64,000 bases of DNA. Origin: JACKEQ01 sp041389565. Its GTDB lineage: Bacteria > Myxococcota_A > UBA796 > GCA-2862545. Shown here piece after piece: positions 43,101 to 53,737 of this stretch (positions are counted from its first letter, which is position 1; each line of letters opens with the position of its first letter). The position numbers and the translations under genes were made by a program. Below the pieces are notes generated by a model, which saw nothing but the letters and a program-made list of their open reading frames with translations, was not told the DNA's origin and did no database searches. Where the stretch lies: the NCBI GenBank assembly GCA_041389565.1, contig JAWKRP010000019.1, positions 62,001 to 126,000 on the forward strand, written 5' to 3'.

Positions 43101-44162
43101 TCAGTCGAGGATGCGGAAGCGGAAGAAGGTCTCGCCGATGATGACCTCTTCGCCGCCGAACAGACGCCGCTCGGTGATCAGCTCGCCGTTCACGAGCGTG
43201 CCGTTCGCGGACTTGTTGTCTTCGATGTAGAAGTTCGGACCACGGCGGTAGAGCTTGCAGTGGTAGCGCGACACCTTGCTGTCGTTCTTCACCTGCACGT
43301 CGTTGTCGCGGCCGCGACCGAGCGACATGACCTCGCCGTTGAACGGGTAGATCTGCTCTTCTGCGGTGCCTTCCTGGTACAGCAGCACGGCGCGGCGGCT
43401 CTCGCTCGACCCGTCTTCGCCACCGGCGTCGAGATCGAGGTCGTCGTCTTCGCCCATGATGTCGAGGTCGCCGAGCTCGAAGCCCTCACCGTCGTCTTCC
43501 TCGAAGATGCCGACGGGATCCTCGTTGTCGCCGAACTCGAGGTCGGGCTCCTCGGCCATGGGGCCTGGATCGGAGCCGCGCTCGGTGGCCACCGCCTCGA
43601 TGGGCTCGGGTTCCGGCTCGGGCTCGGGTTCCGGCTCGGGCTCGGGCTCCGGCTCGGGCTCGGGCGCGGGAGGCGGCGCTGCAGCAGCGGCGGCGGCCAT
43701 CGAGCCGTCGAACACCCCGGCATCGGTGCCGATCTTGTTCCAGCGCTTCAGGAGCTCCTCGAACTCCTGGTACTCCGCTTCGATCTCCGACACCTTCATG
43801 TCGGTGGAGTCGACGACCGCCTTGAACTCCGCGGCCTCCTTGTCGAACTCGGGCTCCGACAGATCGCCGATGTCGCGGCGCAGCTCGAGCTCCTGGAGCT
43901 TGAACTCGGAGTCGGCGCGGCCGTCGATGATGCCCTGCTTCTCGGCACGGAGCTTCTTGATCTCGGCTTCCATGTCCGACATGAGCGGCATCAGCTCGGC
44001 GACGAGCTCGATGGACTTGCCCTCGTTGTCGGCGATGACCTTCTCGACCACCGCGGCCGCGAACTTCCCGCCCGAGCTACGCGCCTTGTCGATGAAGCCG
44101 CGGAAGCGCTCGAACTGTTCGACGTGGTCTTTGAATGTGGACAGCAGCTCTGCTTTGTCCAT
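43101..44162 (-). CDS. Coiled-coil FHA-domain protein
   Basis: ATG 44162 with GAGGGG upstream gives 353 residues. Residues 1 to about 180 are charged helices, likely coiled coil (KAELLSTFKDHVEQFERF, SEIEAEYQEFEELL). A Pro-Glu repeat spacer (PEPEPEPEP) and an acidic region follow. The C-terminal FHA domain (about 260-353) shows SLGRGRDNDVQV, VSRYHCKLY and SANGTLVNG, the phosphothreonine-binding loops. It should read the marks made by Ser/Thr kinases. A TTGACC at 44271-44266 and TACTCA at 44248-44243 might be its promoter, but the -10 match is poor. It heads the unit with the HisKA and HTH-receiver genes. Confidence 0.88.
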   Translation of the reverse strand: MDKAELLSTFKDHVEQFERFRGFIDKARSSGGKFAAAVVEKVIADNEGKSIELVAELMPLMSDMEAEIKKLRAEKQGIIDGRADSEFKLQELELRRDIGDLSEPEFDKEAAEFKAVVDSTDMKVSEIEAEYQEFEELLKRWNKIGTDAGVFDGSMAAAAAAAPPPAPEPEPEPEPEPEPEPEPEPEPIEAVATERGSDPGPMAEEPDLEFGDNEDPVGIFEEDDGEGFELGDLDIMGEDDDLDLDAGGEDGSSESRRAVLLYQEGTAEEQIYPFNGEVMSLGRGRDNDVQVKNDSKVSRYHCKLYRRGPNFYIEDNKSANGTLVNGELITERRLFGGEEVIIGETFFRFRILD

Positions 44163-44393
44163 GGAATGCAGCCCCTCGGTGGCGTCGGCATGCGGTTGTA
44201 GCGCACGCCTCCCGGCGAACGCAACCACCCGCGCCGGCACTTTGAGTACCGGACCACCTCTCACGGGTCAAGAGTAGGGTCGGACCGGGCTCCCGCGAAG
44301 CCAACGGGCCCCCGGAGGACGGGATCCCGGGCCGGTCGGAGGGCCATCGGGAGCGACCCCGCGTTGCGCGCCCGGGGCGCGGACGGCCGGCCG

Positions 44394-45725
44394 TCAGAAG
44401 ATCGCTTCGGCGTCTGCGAAGTTGTCGAAGCGCGTGTACTGACCCTGGAACACGAGCTTCACGGTGCCCGTGGGACCACTCCGCTGCTTCGCGATGATCA
44501 CCTCGGCGAGCCCCTTGTCGGGCGAGTCTTCGTTGTAGTACTCGTCGCGGTAGATGAAGAGGATCACGTCGGCATCCTGCTCGATGGCGCCGGATTCCCG
44601 CAGGTCGCTCACGAGGGGGCGCTTCTCCTTCCGCGTCTCCACCCCCCGGTTGAGCTGCGAGAGCGCGATCACCGGCGCCTGGCAGTCTTTCGCGAGCCCC
44701 TTGAGGCCGCGACTGATCGCGGAGATCTGCTGCTCGCGGGGAGCGCGCGCGTCGTCGCCCTGCATGAGCTGGATGTAGTCGATCACGATGAGCCCCAGAT
44801 CGTCGTGCTCGGCCTTCAGGCGCTTGGCTCGGCTCCGGACGTCGGTGAGCGACAGGCCGGGCGTGTCGTCGATGAAGATGCGCGCCCCACGCAGCACGTC
44901 GGAGGCGTCGAGGAACTTCTCCCAGTCTTCGGAGTCGAGATCGCCGGTGCGCACCCTGCCGGCGTCGACCAGCCCCTGACAGCACGCCATGCGGGTGACG
45001 AGCTGCGCACGGCTCATCTCCATCGAGAAGATCCCCACGGCCTTCTGCTCGAGCAGCGCGAGGTTCTGCGCGATGTTGAGCGCCAGGGCGGTCTTCCCCA
45101 TGGCCGGGCGCGCGGCGAGCACGAGCAGATCGGTGGGATGGAGGCCTGCGAGCATGCGATCGAGGTCGTCGAAGCCCGTGCGGTTCCCCGCCACCGGGCC
45201 CTTCTGCTCCGACAGCTTCTCGAGATCGAGGATCGCCTGATCGAGCGTCTCGCTGATCTGCTGCCAGCTGCCGACGGCGAGCCCGCTGCCGAGCGCCAGG
45301 ATCTCCCGCGCCGCGCGGTCGAGCAGGTTGTGCACGTCGTCGGGCTGCGAGAAGGCCTGCTCGGTGACCTCCTGCGTGGTGTCGATCAGGTTGCGGAGCA
45401 GCGCCTTGTCGAGGATGACCCGCGCATAGTGCGTGACGTTCGTGGTGGACGGGATGTGATCGGGCAGGCCGACGACGTAGGAGATGCCGCCGAACTTGTC
45501 CTGCTCGCCATCCCTCGCGATGCGCTCGGGCACCGTGACGAGATCGACCGGCTCGCCGCGACCGAACATCTCGGAGAGCACGCGGAACAGGTTCCCGTGC
45601 TCGGGCTTGTGGAAGTGGTCGCCACGCAGGCCCATCCCCGTGACCTCGGGGATGCAGTCGGGGCTCAGGATCATGCCGCCGAGCAGAGCGCGCTCGGCTT
45701 CGACGGCCTGCGGGTACACCTTCAT
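44394..45725 (-). CDS. dnaB: Replicative DNA helicase DnaB
   Basis: The 443-residue protein is a normal length for the hexameric helicase that unwinds DNA at the fork. The N-terminal primase-binding domain (AERALLGGMI) is followed by the RecA-like domain: Walker A ARPAMGKTAL, Walker B LIVIDYIQLM, ALSQLNRGVE and LRESGAIEQDAD, and the arginine-finger region FIYRDEYYN. No intein is present. It lies downstream of the rplI terminator, with 45 bases between for its own promoter. This order (rplI then dnaB) is conserved in many bacteria. Confidence 0.97.
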   Translation of the reverse strand: MKVYPQAVEAERALLGGMILSPDCIPEVTGMGLRGDHFHKPEHGNLFRVLSEMFGRGEPVDLVTVPERIARDGEQDKFGGISYVVGLPDHIPSTTNVTHYARVILDKALLRNLIDTTQEVTEQAFSQPDDVHNLLDRAAREILALGSGLAVGSWQQISETLDQAILDLEKLSEQKGPVAGNRTGFDDLDRMLAGLHPTDLLVLAARPAMGKTALALNIAQNLALLEQKAVGIFSMEMSRAQLVTRMACCQGLVDAGRVRTGDLDSEDWEKFLDASDVLRGARIFIDDTPGLSLTDVRSRAKRLKAEHDDLGLIVIDYIQLMQGDDARAPREQQISAISRGLKGLAKDCQAPVIALSQLNRGVETRKEKRPLVSDLRESGAIEQDADVILFIYRDEYYNEDSPDKGLAEVIIAKQRSGPTGTVKLVFQGQYTRFDNFADAEAIF

Positions 45726-45770
45726 GGTTCGACCCTATCCGGGGTGGCGGACACTTCCTGACCGCTCCCG

Positions 45771-45802
45771 AAAAAGAAAATCCCGGGCCAGACGGCCCGG
45801 GA
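45771..45802 (-). terminator. Rho-independent terminator after rplI
   Basis: On the minus strand a 9-base perfect stem (TCCCGGGCC with GGCCCGGGA), 4-base loop, is followed by a T-rich tract of ten bases with one C. It stands 55 bases beyond the rplI stop and ahead of dnaB, so it should end the ribosomal transcript. Confidence 0.9.
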
Positions 45803-45857
45803 CGGTGCGTGCATCACGAGCGCCCGGAAGGGCGCCCGCGAGCCGGGAGCCCGCGGT

Positions 45858-46301
45858 TCAGGCGCGGATGACGTAGACGCGGACGCTGGCGGTGACTTCG
45901 CGGTGCAGACGGATCGGCACCGTGAAGAGACCGATGTTCCGGATCGGCTCGGCGAGCTGGATGCTGCGGCGGTCGACCTCGACACCTTCGGCCGCGAGGG
46001 CGTCGGCGATGTCGCGGTTGGTGACCGAGCCGAACAGCTTGTCGTCTTCGCCCGCCTCACGACGGATGGAGACCGCGCTGTTCTCCAGGCGCTTGCCGAT
46101 GTCCTGCGCACCCGCGAGCTGCTTGCGGCGGATGGCCTCGGCCACGCGCTTCTGGTGCTCGAGCTCGCGCACGCTGCCCTCGGACGCGGGGATCGCGAGG
46201 CCGCGGGGCATCAGGTAGTTCCGGCCGAAACCGGGAGCCACCTTCACGATGTCGCCGGCGTCACCGAGGTTCGGGACCTCGGCCTTCAGAATGACGCGCA
46301 T
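45858..46301 (-). CDS. rplI: 50S ribosomal protein L9
   Basis: The 147-residue protein starts at ATG 46301, with AGGAGG 4 bases ahead, and overlaps the rpsF stop by one base (TGATG). The N-terminal domain MRVILKAEVPNLG and KVAPGFGRNYLMPRGLA is the L9 signature; a long helix and the C-terminal domain (KLFGSVTNRDIADAL) follow. It binds 23S rRNA and protrudes from the large subunit. A GTG at 46304 is an unlikely alternative start. Confidence 0.97.
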   Translation of the reverse strand: MRVILKAEVPNLGDAGDIVKVAPGFGRNYLMPRGLAIPASEGSVRELEHQKRVAEAIRRKQLAGAQDIGKRLENSAVSIRREAGEDDKLFGSVTNRDIADALAAEGVEVDRRSIQLAEPIRNIGLFTVPIRLHREVTASVRVYVIRA

Positions 46302-46777
46302 CACTCCTCCTCGTTCGAAGACTTGTCGTCGTCGTCGTCGTCATCGTCGTCGTCGAGGTAACCGCTGGCCGCGGCCTCCTCGTTCGCGAGGCGCTCGGCC
46401 TCCTGGGCCGCGCGGATGCGGGCCTCTTCTTCGCGGCGCGCACGCTCTTCGGCGGCGTTGGCGATCTTCGACGGGATGTCGACGTTCTCATCGAGCTTCA
46501 CGGTCATGAAGCGGATGATGTTGTCGTTGATCCGGATCCGGCGCTCGATCTCGAGGACCGACTCGGCGGGGCCCAGGTAGTTGTAGAGGACGTAGTGCCC
46601 CTTCAGGTGGTTCGCGATCGGGTAGGCCAGCTTGCGCTTGCCCCACTCGTCCTTGATCAGCATGGTACCGCTGTTCTCGGTGATGATCGCCTCGAGCGTG
46701 TCGATGATGACGCGGGTGTCTGCGTCGTCGAGATCCGGTCGGAAGATGACGACGGTCTCGTACTCGTGGGTGAGCAT
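46301..46777 (-). CDS. rpsF: 30S ribosomal protein S6 with extended acidic tail
   Basis: The 158-residue product starts at ATG 46777. Its first about 95 residues are a standard S6 (YETVVIFRPDLDDA, WGKRKLAYPI, HYVLYNYLG), which binds 16S rRNA together with S18. The tail is longer than most: a charged helix (ERARREEEARIRAAQEAERL), then ten Asp in a row and SSNEEE. S6 tails in some bacteria are extended with glutamates, so this may be a natural analogue. The usual rpsR (S18) gene between rpsF and rplI is missing here. Confidence 0.96.
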   Translation of the reverse strand: MLTHEYETVVIFRPDLDDADTRVIIDTLEAIITENSGTMLIKDEWGKRKLAYPIANHLKGHYVLYNYLGPAESVLEIERRIRINDNIIRFMTVKLDENVDIPSKIANAAEERARREEEARIRAAQEAERLANEEAAASGYLDDDDDDDDDDKSSNEEE

Positions 46778-46785
46778 GACGATTC

Positions 46786-48915
<2,130 letters not shown>

Positions 48916-48917
48916 AA

Positions 48918-49514
48918 TCAGCTCCTTGAAGGCCCGGCCTGTGCGCCGGACGCAATGGAATTCACCTTCTGCATGGCCGCCTGCAGACCACTCGTGAGAG
49001 CGGCCTCCACAGCGTCTGCAGCGAGGTCGAGCGAGTCTTCGAGGAGGACCTGCTCGTCGTCACGGAAGTCGGCGAGCACGTAGTCGGCGGTGTCCCAGCC
49101 CGCGGGGGGCCTCGACACACCGACGCGAACGCGGCCGAAGCCAGCCGTTCCGAGCCTGCCCTGGAGGTCGCGAAGACCGTTGTGCCCCCCGTGCCCGCCG
49201 CCCTTCTTCAGGCGCACGTCGCCGAGCGGGAGGTCGACGTCGTCGTGCACGACCAGCACGTCTTCCGGCTCGACCTTGTAGTAGCCCCGGAGGGACACCA
49301 CGGCTTCGCCGGACAGGTTCATGTAGGTCTGGGGCTTGCACAGCACGACGGACTGGGAGCCGACGCGAGCCGAGTCGACCAGGGCCTTGAACTGCTTGCG
49401 CTCCACGGACGCACCCCAACGCCGGGCGACACGGTCGACGACCATGAAACCGACGTTGTGGCGAGTCCGGGCGTAGCGTCCGCCCGGGTTGCCGAGGCCC
49501 ACGACGAGCTGCAT
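48918..49514 (-). CDS. pth: Peptidyl-tRNA hydrolase
   Basis: This 198-residue enzyme frees tRNA from stalled peptidyl-tRNA. Conserved residues are visible: N9 in GLGNPG, catalytic H19 in RTRHNVGF, KPQTYMNLSG, and the Asp in VVHDDVDLPLG. The KKGGGHGGHNGL stretch is also typical. ATG 49514 lies 2 bases after the rplY stop, and the stop is 2 bases from the hppA start, so the genes are tightly linked. Confidence 0.97.
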   Translation of the reverse strand: MQLVVGLGNPGGRYARTRHNVGFMVVDRVARRWGASVERKQFKALVDSARVGSQSVVLCKPQTYMNLSGEAVVSLRGYYKVEPEDVLVVHDDVDLPLGDVRLKKGGGHGGHNGLRDLQGRLGTAGFGRVRVGVSRPPAGWDTADYVLADFRDDEQVLLEDSLDLAADAVEAALTSGLQAAMQKVNSIASGAQAGPSRS

Positions 49515-49516
49515 CG

Positions 49517-50104
49517 CTACTTCTTCGCCTCGTCCTTCTTGCCGCCGCCCTTCTGCTTCTTGCCGTAGACGGTGAGGACGTGGAAGTCGTTCTCGTAGAC
49601 CATCTCCACGCCTTCGGGCGTGGGGATCTCGGAGGCCGAGACCATGTCGCCGATGTTCATCGGGGACACGTCGATCTGGAACGAGCGCGGGATCTTGTCG
49701 AAGTCGCAGCGGGTGCGGATCGTGCGGCGGATGAGGCGGAGACGCCCGCCGAGCACGGCGCCCGCGGGACGCCCGAAGGGCTCCACCGGCACCATCACCT
49801 CGACCTTGCGGTCCTTGCTGAGACGGTAGAAGTCGACGTGCAGGATGTCGCGGGACACCGGGTGCCGCTGGACCTCGCGAACGAGGGTGGGCTCCTTGTT
49901 CCCGTCGATGTCGAGCTCGACGACGGTGTTCCGGTCTCGCGTGTGACGGAACAGATCGACGAGCGCGCGGGGCTCGAGCTCGATCGGCGTGGGCTCGCTG
50001 CCCGGACCGTACACGACCGCGGGGATCCGGCCGGCCTGGCGAACCTTGCGGGCTGCGCCCTTGCTGGCCCCGTCCCGCTTGCTTGCGCTGATGGTGGTGT
50101 CCAT
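49517..50104 (-). CDS. rplY: 50S ribosomal protein L25/general stress protein Ctc
   Basis: The 195-residue product is the two-domain TL5/Ctc form. The N-terminal 5S rRNA-binding domain (RKVRQAGRIPAVVYGPG, HPVSRDILHVDFY) is followed by the beta-rich TL5 domain (VPVEPFGRPAGAVLGG, IDVSPMNIGD) and a Lys/Gly-rich end. ATG 50104 has GGAGAG upstream. A perfect 10-base hairpin lies in its leader just before the ribosome site, see separate entry. Confidence 0.96.
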   Translation of the reverse strand: MDTTISASKRDGASKGAARKVRQAGRIPAVVYGPGSEPTPIELEPRALVDLFRHTRDRNTVVELDIDGNKEPTLVREVQRHPVSRDILHVDFYRLSKDRKVEVMVPVEPFGRPAGAVLGGRLRLIRRTIRTRCDFDKIPRSFQIDVSPMNIGDMVSASEIPTPEGVEMVYENDFHVLTVYGKKQKGGGKKDEAKK

Positions 50105-50120
50105 TTCGCTCTCCGCGATT

Positions 50121-50150
50121 CCGTGGGGTCCAGGTCGTCTGACCCCACGG
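50121..50150 (-). promoter_or_regulatory. Perfect 10-bp hairpin in the rplY leader
   Basis: CCGTGGGGTC and GACCCCACGG are perfect inverted repeats around a 10-base loop. The hairpin ends 16 bases before the rplY start codon and has no T tract, so it is not a simple terminator. It may mimic rRNA for autoregulation by L25, protect the transcript end after processing from prs, or block translation. These are inferences. Confidence 0.5.
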
Positions 50151-50318
50151 CGCACGCAGATCTGCGGCACCGGGTGAGAGATCCCTCGGACGAGGGCCGA
50201 CTACGCGTCGACCGGGACACCACCGGATGGTGAGGGCCACACGGGCCCGTTCTACTTGGCGGCGCCAGGTAATGCGGATGGGACCCGGGAGCAAACGCCC
50301 CCACGGAACCGTCGAGCG

Positions 50319-51287
50319 TCAGTCGTCGTCTTCGGGCAGGAAGAGGCGGGAGATGCTGTCGTTGAAGTGAATCGCCCGGATCGCGTCGGCGAAGATCGGC
50401 GCGACGCTCAGCACCTTGATCTTCGAGCACGCCTCTCCGGCTTCGGAAAGCGGGATGGTGTCGGTGACGTACACCGAGCTGAACGGGCTCGCCTGGATGC
50501 GCTCCACCGCGGGGCCCGACAGGATCGGGTGCGTGGCGATCGCCAGGAGGTCGTTCGCACCCGTCGCAGCGACCGCACGCGCGCCGTTCGTGAGCGTGCC
50601 GGCCGTGTCGATCATGTCGTCGAGCAGCACGGCGAGCTTGTCTTTCGCGTCGCCGATGATGTGCATCACCTCGGCCTGGTTCGGACCGCTGCGGCGCTTG
50701 TCGAGGATCGCGAGGTTCGTGTGGAGCCGCTTGGCGTACGACCGGACGCGCTCCACGCCCCCGGCGTCCGGCGAGATCAGGACGGTCTCGTCGGGGTTCC
50801 GCGTGACGATCTCCTCCTTCAGGAACCGGTAGAACATCGGCTGCGCGTACAGGTTGTCGACCGGGATGTCGAAGAAGCCCTGGATCTGGCCCGCATGGAG
50901 GTCCATCGTGAGCACGCGATCGACGCCCGCGGCCTCGATGAGGTTCGCGACGAGCTTCGCGGTGATCGGCGCCCGCGGAGCCACCTTGCGATCCTGCCGC
51001 GCGTACCCGAAGTACGGGATGACGGCCGTGATCCGGCCCGCGCTGGAGCGCTTGCAGGCCTCGGCCATGATCAGCAGCTCCATCAGGTTGTCGTTCGCGG
51101 GCGCGCAGGTGCTCTGGATCAGGAACACATCGCGGCCACGCACGTTGTGCTCGACCTCGACGCGGATCTCACCGTCGGAGAACCGACCGACCCGAACGGG
51201 CGCCAGCTGCTGGCCGATCCGCTGGCAGATGCGGTTCGCGAGCGCGGGGCTCGCGTTGCCGGAGAAGATGGTGATCTCGCCATGCAT
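50319..51287 (-). CDS. prs: Ribose-phosphate pyrophosphokinase
   Basis: The 322-residue enzyme makes PRPP from ribose-5-phosphate and ATP for nucleotide and amino acid synthesis. Signatures are GRFSDGEIRVEV, the class I motif PYFGYARQDRK and the PRPP-binding loop LLDDMIDTAGT. The start ATG 51287 follows GGGAGC-type purines. It lies between tRNA-Gln and rplY, the usual order. The 214 bases between prs and rplY hold the hairpin above and no further gene. Confidence 0.97.
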   Translation of the reverse strand: MHGEITIFSGNASPALANRICQRIGQQLAPVRVGRFSDGEIRVEVEHNVRGRDVFLIQSTCAPANDNLMELLIMAEACKRSSAGRITAVIPYFGYARQDRKVAPRAPITAKLVANLIEAAGVDRVLTMDLHAGQIQGFFDIPVDNLYAQPMFYRFLKEEIVTRNPDETVLISPDAGGVERVRSYAKRLHTNLAILDKRRSGPNQAEVMHIIGDAKDKLAVLLDDMIDTAGTLTNGARAVAATGANDLLAIATHPILSGPAVERIQASPFSSVYVTDTIPLSEAGEACSKIKVLSVAPIFADAIRAIHFNDSISRLFLPEDDD

Positions 51288-51326
51288 CGCTTGCTCCCTG
51301 GCCCGTTCGAGTGGGCAGAATGGGCG

Positions 51327-51398
51327 TTGGGGCGGCAGGATTCGAACCTGCGAATGCCGGACCCAAAAACCGGTGACTTACCACTTGTCGACGCCCCA
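51327..51398 (-). tRNA. tRNA-Gln (anticodon TTG)
   Basis: The 72-base minus-strand sequence folds as a cloverleaf. The 7-base acceptor stem TGGGGCG/CGCCCCA is perfect, and the T arm GCAGG-TTCGAAT-CCTGC is perfect. The anticodon loop TTTTGGG places TTG at 34-36, reading CAA and CAG. One T-T mismatch closes the anticodon stem. The CCA end is not encoded. tRNA-Gln upstream of prs is a known neighbourhood in related bacteria. Confidence 0.93.
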
Positions 51399-51450
51399 TC
51401 GACGCCCGACCAGTAACGGGCACAGGGCACGGGGCAAGACCCCGCGCCCC

Positions 51451-52599
51451 TCAGAGGGGGGAGCGCAGCTTCTTGATGCCGTCTCGCAAGCCGTCGAGCG
51501 AGAGCGGGAACATCGGGAACGTCTCGCCGATCGCGCGTACCGTCGGATGATCCCAGTATCTCGGCGGGTCCGGGTTCAGCCAGACGCTCGCCCGGCACCG
51601 CTTCCGCAACCGCTGGAGCCACTCCAGACCGCTCGTGTGCTCCTCGTTCGGCCACCCGAACGGGCTGAACAGCTCGTACGGCGCCATGCTGGCGTCGCCC
51701 ACGAAGACCAGGCGGTGGCGCGGGGTGAGCCCCTCGAGCACACGGGCCGTCGAGATGCGCTTCAGCTGCTCGTAGTCTTCGTAGAGCCAGTTGTAGACGC
51801 AGTTGTGGAAGCTGTAGTGCGTGAAGCTCTTGAAGCAGTTCACCTGCTCCGCCGCGCTGAACAGCTGGCTCACCTTCTCGTAGTGCGGGGCCATCGACCC
51901 GCCGGCGTCCATCAGCAGCACGACGTGCACCTGGTTCTCGCGCTCCTTCCGGTCGACCAGCTCGATGTCGCCCGCGTTCTGGCAGGTGCGGTCGATCGTG
52001 CCGTCGAGATCGAGCTCGTACTGCCCTTCGCGCACGAGGTTCCGCAGGGCGCGCATCGCCACCTTCATGTCGCGCACGTCGAGCGTGCGATCGGACCGGT
52101 AGTTCTCCCAGCGGCGGTCCATCGCCATCGCGACGGCCTGGCGCCCTCCCCCGCTGCCGCCGACCCTCACGCCGTTCGCGGCCTTCCCCGAGTGACCGAA
52201 CGGCGACGTGCCTCCCGTGCCGATCCACCGGTTGCCGCCGTGGTGCTCCTCCTGCTGCTCCTTCAGGCGCTCCTGGAACGCCTTCCACAGCTCCTCGAGC
52301 GTCTCGTACTCGTGCTGCACCCAGTCGCCGTCGGGCCGCTCCGCGGTGCGGGCCAGCCACTGCTCGAGCTTCTCGCGGAGCTCCTCCGGGAGCACGGCGT
52401 CGGAGAAGCTCGCCGCGAACGCGAGGTCGTACGCGTCGTACTCCGCTTCGCTCCGGCACAGGAGGGCGCGCCCGATGACGTACAACGCGTCGAGATCCGT
52501 GGCGAGACCGCGCCGCAGCGCATCGAGGAAGCCGAGCCACTCGCCCGTGCCGACCACCAGCCCCTGCGCGCGCAGGCTGTACAGGAAGTGCGTGAACAT
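51451..52599 (-). CDS. CoxE-like VWA-domain protein
   Basis: The 382-residue product starts at ATG 52599, overlapping the previous stop by 4 bases. The VWA domain occupies the second half. Its metal-site motif reads LMDAGGSM, so the first Ser of the usual DxSxS is Gly. VFVGDASMAPYEL supplies the later loop. The N-terminal half is helical with a Gly/His-rich patch (HHGGNRWIG). CoxE proteins work with a MoxR/CoxD AAA+ ATPase to mature or activate partner enzymes; here the ATPase gene is two genes upstream. Target not known. Confidence 0.85.
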   Translation of the reverse strand: MFTHFLYSLRAQGLVVGTGEWLGFLDALRRGLATDLDALYVIGRALLCRSEAEYDAYDLAFAASFSDAVLPEELREKLEQWLARTAERPDGDWVQHEYETLEELWKAFQERLKEQQEEHHGGNRWIGTGGTSPFGHSGKAANGVRVGGSGGGRQAVAMAMDRRWENYRSDRTLDVRDMKVAMRALRNLVREGQYELDLDGTIDRTCQNAGDIELVDRKERENQVHVVLLMDAGGSMAPHYEKVSQLFSAAEQVNCFKSFTHYSFHNCVYNWLYEDYEQLKRISTARVLEGLTPRHRLVFVGDASMAPYELFSPFGWPNEEHTSGLEWLQRLRKRCRASVWLNPDPPRYWDHPTVRAIGETFPMFPLSLDGLRDGIKKLRSPL

Positions 52600-52910
52600 C
52601 AGAGGGCCTCCCACGTCACGTCGCCCAGCACGGGGGCCGAGATGCCGAGCGCTTCGACGGGCTCGTGCCGGATGCGCACCACCGCGTACCGCGTCGCCAG
52701 GCGCCACTGTCGCTTGTCGCCGCCCTGGAACTCGGCGGGCACCGCGATGGAGAGCCAGCCGGTGTACACCGCTTCGTCGAACCAGGCCCGCCACGACGGG
52801 CCGTTCGCGTGGTCGTGCAGCCAGTAGAGGTGCCGGCTCGGACGCACCCCGTCGTCTTCACGCCGCTCGAGGTAGAGCGCGACCCGGCCGCCCTCCCGCT
52901 CGGGGCTCAT
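52599..52910 (-). CDS. Small conserved-looking protein between moxR and coxE-like genes
   Basis: The 103-residue product starts at ATG 52910. It overlaps both neighbours by 4 bases, which argues for a real coupled gene. It is an alpha/beta protein with several Trp and Arg residues (LYWLHDHANG, TRYAVVRIRHEP) and lacks a signal peptide or membrane helix. I do not recognise the family. Its position suggests it is an adaptor of the MoxR-VWA complex. Confidence 0.65.
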   Translation of the reverse strand: MSPEREGGRVALYLERREDDGVRPSRHLYWLHDHANGPSWRAWFDEAVYTGWLSIAVPAEFQGGDKRQWRLATRYAVVRIRHEPVEALGISAPVLGDVTWEAL

Positions 52911-53737
52911 CAGTACGCCCGCCGCCGCGGGTTCCGGATCTTGTCGAGGTCGGCTTCCTGCTTGAACAGCACGCCGAGGAAGGGGTCGCCGTCCTTCACG
53001 TCTTCCGGCGACAGGCCCGAGTGGATGAGCACCGTGAGCCAGTCGACCAGCTCCGACGTGCTCGGGGGCTTGCGGAGCCCCTGCACCTTGCGGAACGCGA
53101 AGAACCGGTCCATCGCCGCCGTCAGCAGATCGTCCGCGAGCCCCGGGTGGTGCACCTTCACGATGGCCTCCATCCGCTCCCGGTCGGGGAACTCGATGAA
53201 GTGGAACACGCACCGGCGGAGGAACGCGTCGGGAAGCTCCTTCTCGGCGTTGCTCGTGATGATCACGACCGGGCGGTTCACGGCCTTCACGGTCTCGTCG
53301 AGCTCCCGGATGTGGAACGCCATCTCGTCGAGCTCGCGCAGGAGGTCGTTCGGGAACTCGAGGTCGGCCTTGTCGATCTCGTCGATCAGAAGCACCACGG
53401 GGGACTCCGCGGTGAACGCCTTCCCGAGCACACCGAGGTCGATGTACTTGCGGATGTCGCTCACGTCGGCATCGCCGAACCGGCTGTCGTTCAGGCGCTG
53501 CACGACGTCGTAGTGGTACAGCCCGTCGGTCGCCTTCGTCGTCGACTTCACGTGCCACGACACGAGGGGCATGCCGAGCGAGTCGGCCACCGCGTGCGCC
53601 AAAAGCGTCTTCCCGGTGCCGGGCTCGCCCTTCACGAGGAGGGGGCGGCGCAGCGCGATGGCTGCGTTCACGACGCTGGAGAGCCCCGGGTCGGAGATGT
53701 ATCCGTCCGTACCATCGAATCGCGCGAACTGGGTCAT
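52910..53737 (-). CDS. MoxR/CoxD-type AAA+ ATPase
   Basis: The 275-residue protein starts at ATG 53737, with GGAGG upstream. Walker A is GEPGTGKT (about 38-45), Walker B is VVLLIDEIDKAD, and sensor 1 lies in VIITSNAEKELPDAF. MoxR ATPases are chaperones that remodel or load cofactors into client proteins together with VWA partners. It heads a three-gene overlapping operon. Compared with longer MoxR proteins it has a compact lid domain. Confidence 0.9.
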   Translation of the reverse strand: MTQFARFDGTDGYISDPGLSSVVNAAIALRRPLLVKGEPGTGKTLLAHAVADSLGMPLVSWHVKSTTKATDGLYHYDVVQRLNDSRFGDADVSDIRKYIDLGVLGKAFTAESPVVLLIDEIDKADLEFPNDLLRELDEMAFHIRELDETVKAVNRPVVIITSNAEKELPDAFLRRCVFHFIEFPDRERMEAIVKVHHPGLADDLLTAAMDRFFAFRKVQGLRKPPSTSELVDWLTVLIHSGLSPEDVKDGDPFLGVLFKQEADLDKIRNPRRRAY

